The notes under the pieces are model-generated. The model made no database searches and was not told the origin of the DNA. It saw only the letters and a program-made list of their open reading frames with translations. DNA of 64,000 bases from NCBI GenBank assembly GCA_963847945.1, contig CAWKBX010000001.1:310001-374000 (forward strand), read 5' to 3'. Below, one piece after another: positions 62,247 through 64,000 of this stretch. Position 1 is the first letter of the stretch; each line of letters opens with the position of its first letter. This stretch comes from JANMJD01 sp963847945 (lineage in GTDB: Bacteria > Actinomycetota > Acidimicrobiia > Acidimicrobiales > Ilumatobacteraceae). A program made the translations under genes and the position numbers.

Positions 62247-63242
62247 GCGGGAGGTGATCCGAACCACTCGGTGAACGTCGCCACGTCGGTCACCCCCCGG
62301 GCGGCCTGGGCGACGAGAGAAACGGCCAACATCGCCCCACTCCCCTCCCCGAGTCGCAGGCCCAAGTCGAGCAGTGGGCTCATCGCCAGATGGGCGAGCA
62401 GCCGGCGATGGCCCGGCTCGGCCGAGACGTGACCGGCGATGCAGTGATCGAGCGCCCCTGGTTGGGCGGCGTGCACGGCCAACGCGGCGGCACCGACCAC
62501 GAAGCCGTCGAGTACCACTGGGATGCGTCGTCGACGGGCGGTGGCGATCGCCGCGGCCATCGCCACCAATTCGGTACCTCCGACGTGGCGGAGCACCTCG
62601 AGCGGGTCGTGCTCTCCGGCGACGCGACGTTGGGCGTCGCCAACCGCGGCGACTTTGCGAGCCCGGCCCTCGTCGTCGACGCCGGTTCCGCCCCCCACCC
62701 AATCATCGACCGCGCCGCCGACGATGCAGGCGCAGACCGCGGCCGCTGCGGTGGTGTTGCCGATGCCCATTTCGCCGACGACGAGGACGTCGGCATCGAT
62801 GGTGTCGATCGCATGCTCACCGGCGGCGACACATTCGGCGAAGCGCTCGACGGACATCGCCGGTTCGTGGCGGATGTTGCCCGTTGGGCGCCCGACGCCG
62901 ACGTCGATGGCCGTCACCGTGGCGCCGATGCCGGTCGCAAAGGCGTTGATCGTGGCAACACCTTTACCGAAGGCGGCGAGCATGGCGGCGGTCACCTCTC
63001 CCGGATACGCGCTCGACCCCGTCGGCGGCGACCCCATGATCTCCGGCGAAGATCACCGCCGCCGGATGGGTCACCGAGGGCTGGGTCGTCGCCTGCCAAC
63101 CGGCCAGCCAGGCGGCGATCTCGTCGAGTCGGGCCAGCGCCCCCGCGGGGCGCAGGATGTCGGCGGCCCGGTTGGCGACGGCGTCGCGAGCCGACGCGTC
63201 GGGCTCGGGGAGGTCGGCCAGCAGCATTCGTAACGGGTTCAT
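62243..63242 (-). pseudogene. cobT: Nicotinate-nucleotide-dimethylbenzimidazole phosphoribosyltransferase CobT, frameshifted
   Basis: Activates the lower ligand base of cobalamin. Front part: MNPLRMLLADLPEPDASARDAVANRAADILRPAGALARLDEIAAW, then VIFAGDHGVAADGV. After one extra G near 63014 the other frame continues SAYPGEVTAAMLAAFGKGVATINAFA and VVGEMGIGNTTAAAAV, with the Glu base near LRLGEGSGAML at the end. Total length is 1000 bp, one over a multiple of three. It overlaps cobU and cobS by four bases on each side, so it belongs to the same operon. Confidence 0.88.
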
Positions 63243-63787
63243 GCAAGCACGTCCTTGCCGGTCAGCAGGTCGATCGGATCGTGTAGCAGGGTGGCTCGGC
63301 CGGCGACCATCAACAGTGATCGCTCGGCTACGGCAGCCAGGTCGCTATTCACCCAGCCAAGCAGGTCGCGGTATCGACGGCCGAGCTCGGTCTCGGGATG
63401 GATGCCCATACCGACCTCGTTGGAGACGACCACGGCCGGACCGGAGCGCTCGGCCAACAAGGCCCCGAGGTCGCGTCCCCGCATGCGGATCTCATCGTCG
63501 GAATGATCGGCAAAGATCAGGTTCGCCACCCACAGGGTGACGCAATCGACGATCACGAACGCGTCGTCGCGACCGGCGATCGCCCGTGGAAGATCGAGCG
63601 GTTCTTCGACGGTGCCCCAGTGGGCCGGACGCTCGGCGCGGTGCCGCTCGATGCGGGCGGCCATGTCGTCGTCGCCGGCCTGCGCGGTGGCAACGAAGAT
63701 GACCGGAAGGGTGGACGCCTCGGCCAGGCGGATGGCCAGGGAGCTCTTGCCGCTGCGCGCCCCACCGATCACGAGTGTGAACGGCAT
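63239..63787 (-). CDS. cobU: Bifunctional adenosylcobinamide kinase/guanylyltransferase
   Basis: 182 residues, intact. The P-loop is GGARSGKSSLAIRLAE; VIFVATAQAGDDDMAARIERHRAERPAHW contains the guanylylated His region (RIERHRAER); FVIVDCVTLWVANLI and VVSNEVGMGIHPETELGRRYRDLLGWVN are the other conserved parts. It phosphorylates adenosylcobinamide and adds GMP. Its ATG overlaps the cobO stop (TGATG). Confidence 0.95.
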   Translation of the reverse strand: MPFTLVIGGARSGKSSLAIRLAEASTLPVIFVATAQAGDDDMAARIERHRAERPAHWGTVEEPLDLPRAIAGRDDAFVIVDCVTLWVANLIFADHSDDEIRMRGRDLGALLAERSGPAVVVSNEVGMGIHPETELGRRYRDLLGWVNSDLAAVAERSLLMVAGRATLLHDPIDLLTGKDVLA

Positions 63788-64000
63788 CAGTAGTCGATGC
63801 CCTTCTTGGCGGCGATGCCCTGCTGATAGGCGTGCTTGACGTTGCGGACCTCGCTGACGGTGTCGGCCACGTCGATCAACTCCTGGGGGGCGTCGCGCCC
63901 GGTGAAACGATCGAGACCTTCTCGGGGCGATTGCGGATCGCCTCGACGACGTCCGCGATCGGCACCCAGCCCCAGTTGATGACGTAGGTGATCTCGTCGA
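63787..64000 (-). pseudogene. cobO: Cob(I)yrinic acid a,c-diamide adenosyltransferase CobO, partial, frameshifted
   Basis: C-terminal part of the corrinoid adenosyltransferase (CobO/BtuR); the 5' end lies beyond the window. From the edge inward it reads DEITYVINWGWVPIADVVEAI, then RNRPEKVSIV. After a break near 63903 it continues FTGRDAPQELIDVADTVSEVRNVKHAYQQGIAAKKGIDY. Here one base seems missing (ATC GT TTC ACC), unlike the inserted base in cobS and cobT. This is the first visible gene of the cobO-cobU-cobT-cobS set, which assembles the nucleotide loop of adenosylcobalamin. Confidence 0.85.

Overview
The window looks like chromosomal DNA from a high-GC Actinomycetota bacterium, most plausibly class Acidimicrobiia. 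The evidence is strong GC bias at third codon positions, many GTG starts with ATGA/GTGA/TGATG stop-start overlaps, a WhiB protein, an ECF41 sigma factor, several LLM/F420-type flavin genes, and a CAP-domain surface protein with a triplicated C-terminal module of a kind I associate with Acidimicrobiia. The class assignment is inference; no rRNA or tRNA gene is visible, and GC was judged by eye.

Layout. (1) 0-8.9 kb, accessory: an FAD oxidoreductase beside an ECF41 sigma factor; then SDR, TetR, carotenoid-cleavage-type oxygenase and branched-chain-type ABC transporter genes. Three copies of one 13-bp motif (TTAC-N5-GTAR) lie in the promoter gaps of this group, which suggests one TetR regulon. 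The transporter genes carry about ten frameshifts and no ATPase genes. (2) 8.9-26.4 kb, core: ruvCAB; selO, DLH and AlkB genes; then queA-tgt-yajC-secDF-apt-rel-hisS-aspS. (3) 26.4-27.4 kb: an orphan AbiEi/Vsr-like (DUF559) gene bracketed by two related 46-bp palindromes, the best candidate for an undescribed mobile or selfish unit. (4) 27.4-37.5 kb: M20 hydrolase, a tandem ThyX-like protein, an acidic Cys-tail protein, GNAT, NUDIX, enoyl-CoA hydratase, a large RG-rich protein, gamma-carbonic anhydrase, prmA and a ribokinase-type kinase. (5) 37.5-44.8 kb: a translationally coupled APH-like kinase and Rieske oxygenase, whiB, a clavaminate-synthase-like oxygenase divergent from an RpiR regulator, and a short UvrA paralogue. 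(6) 45-60.5 kb: a REP13E12-type HNH gene, GNAT, LLM, P1 peptidase, panC, CPBP protease, DUF1269, FAD oxidoreductase, M1 peptidase, CAP protein, a ProA-like dehydrogenase and an SsuD-like monooxygenase. (7) 60.6-64 kb: a secreted protein, then a reverse-strand cobalamin operon cobO-cobU-cobT-cobS running in from the right edge.

Reading frames are broken in otherwise well-preserved genes at about sixteen points: ECF41 sigma, selO, the solute-binding protein (4), the permease (6), the SsuD-like gene, cobS, cobT and cobO. Most behave as single inserted bases with no nonsense codons. This points to uncorrected assembly indels more than to biological decay, although the clustering in the transporter deserves a check.
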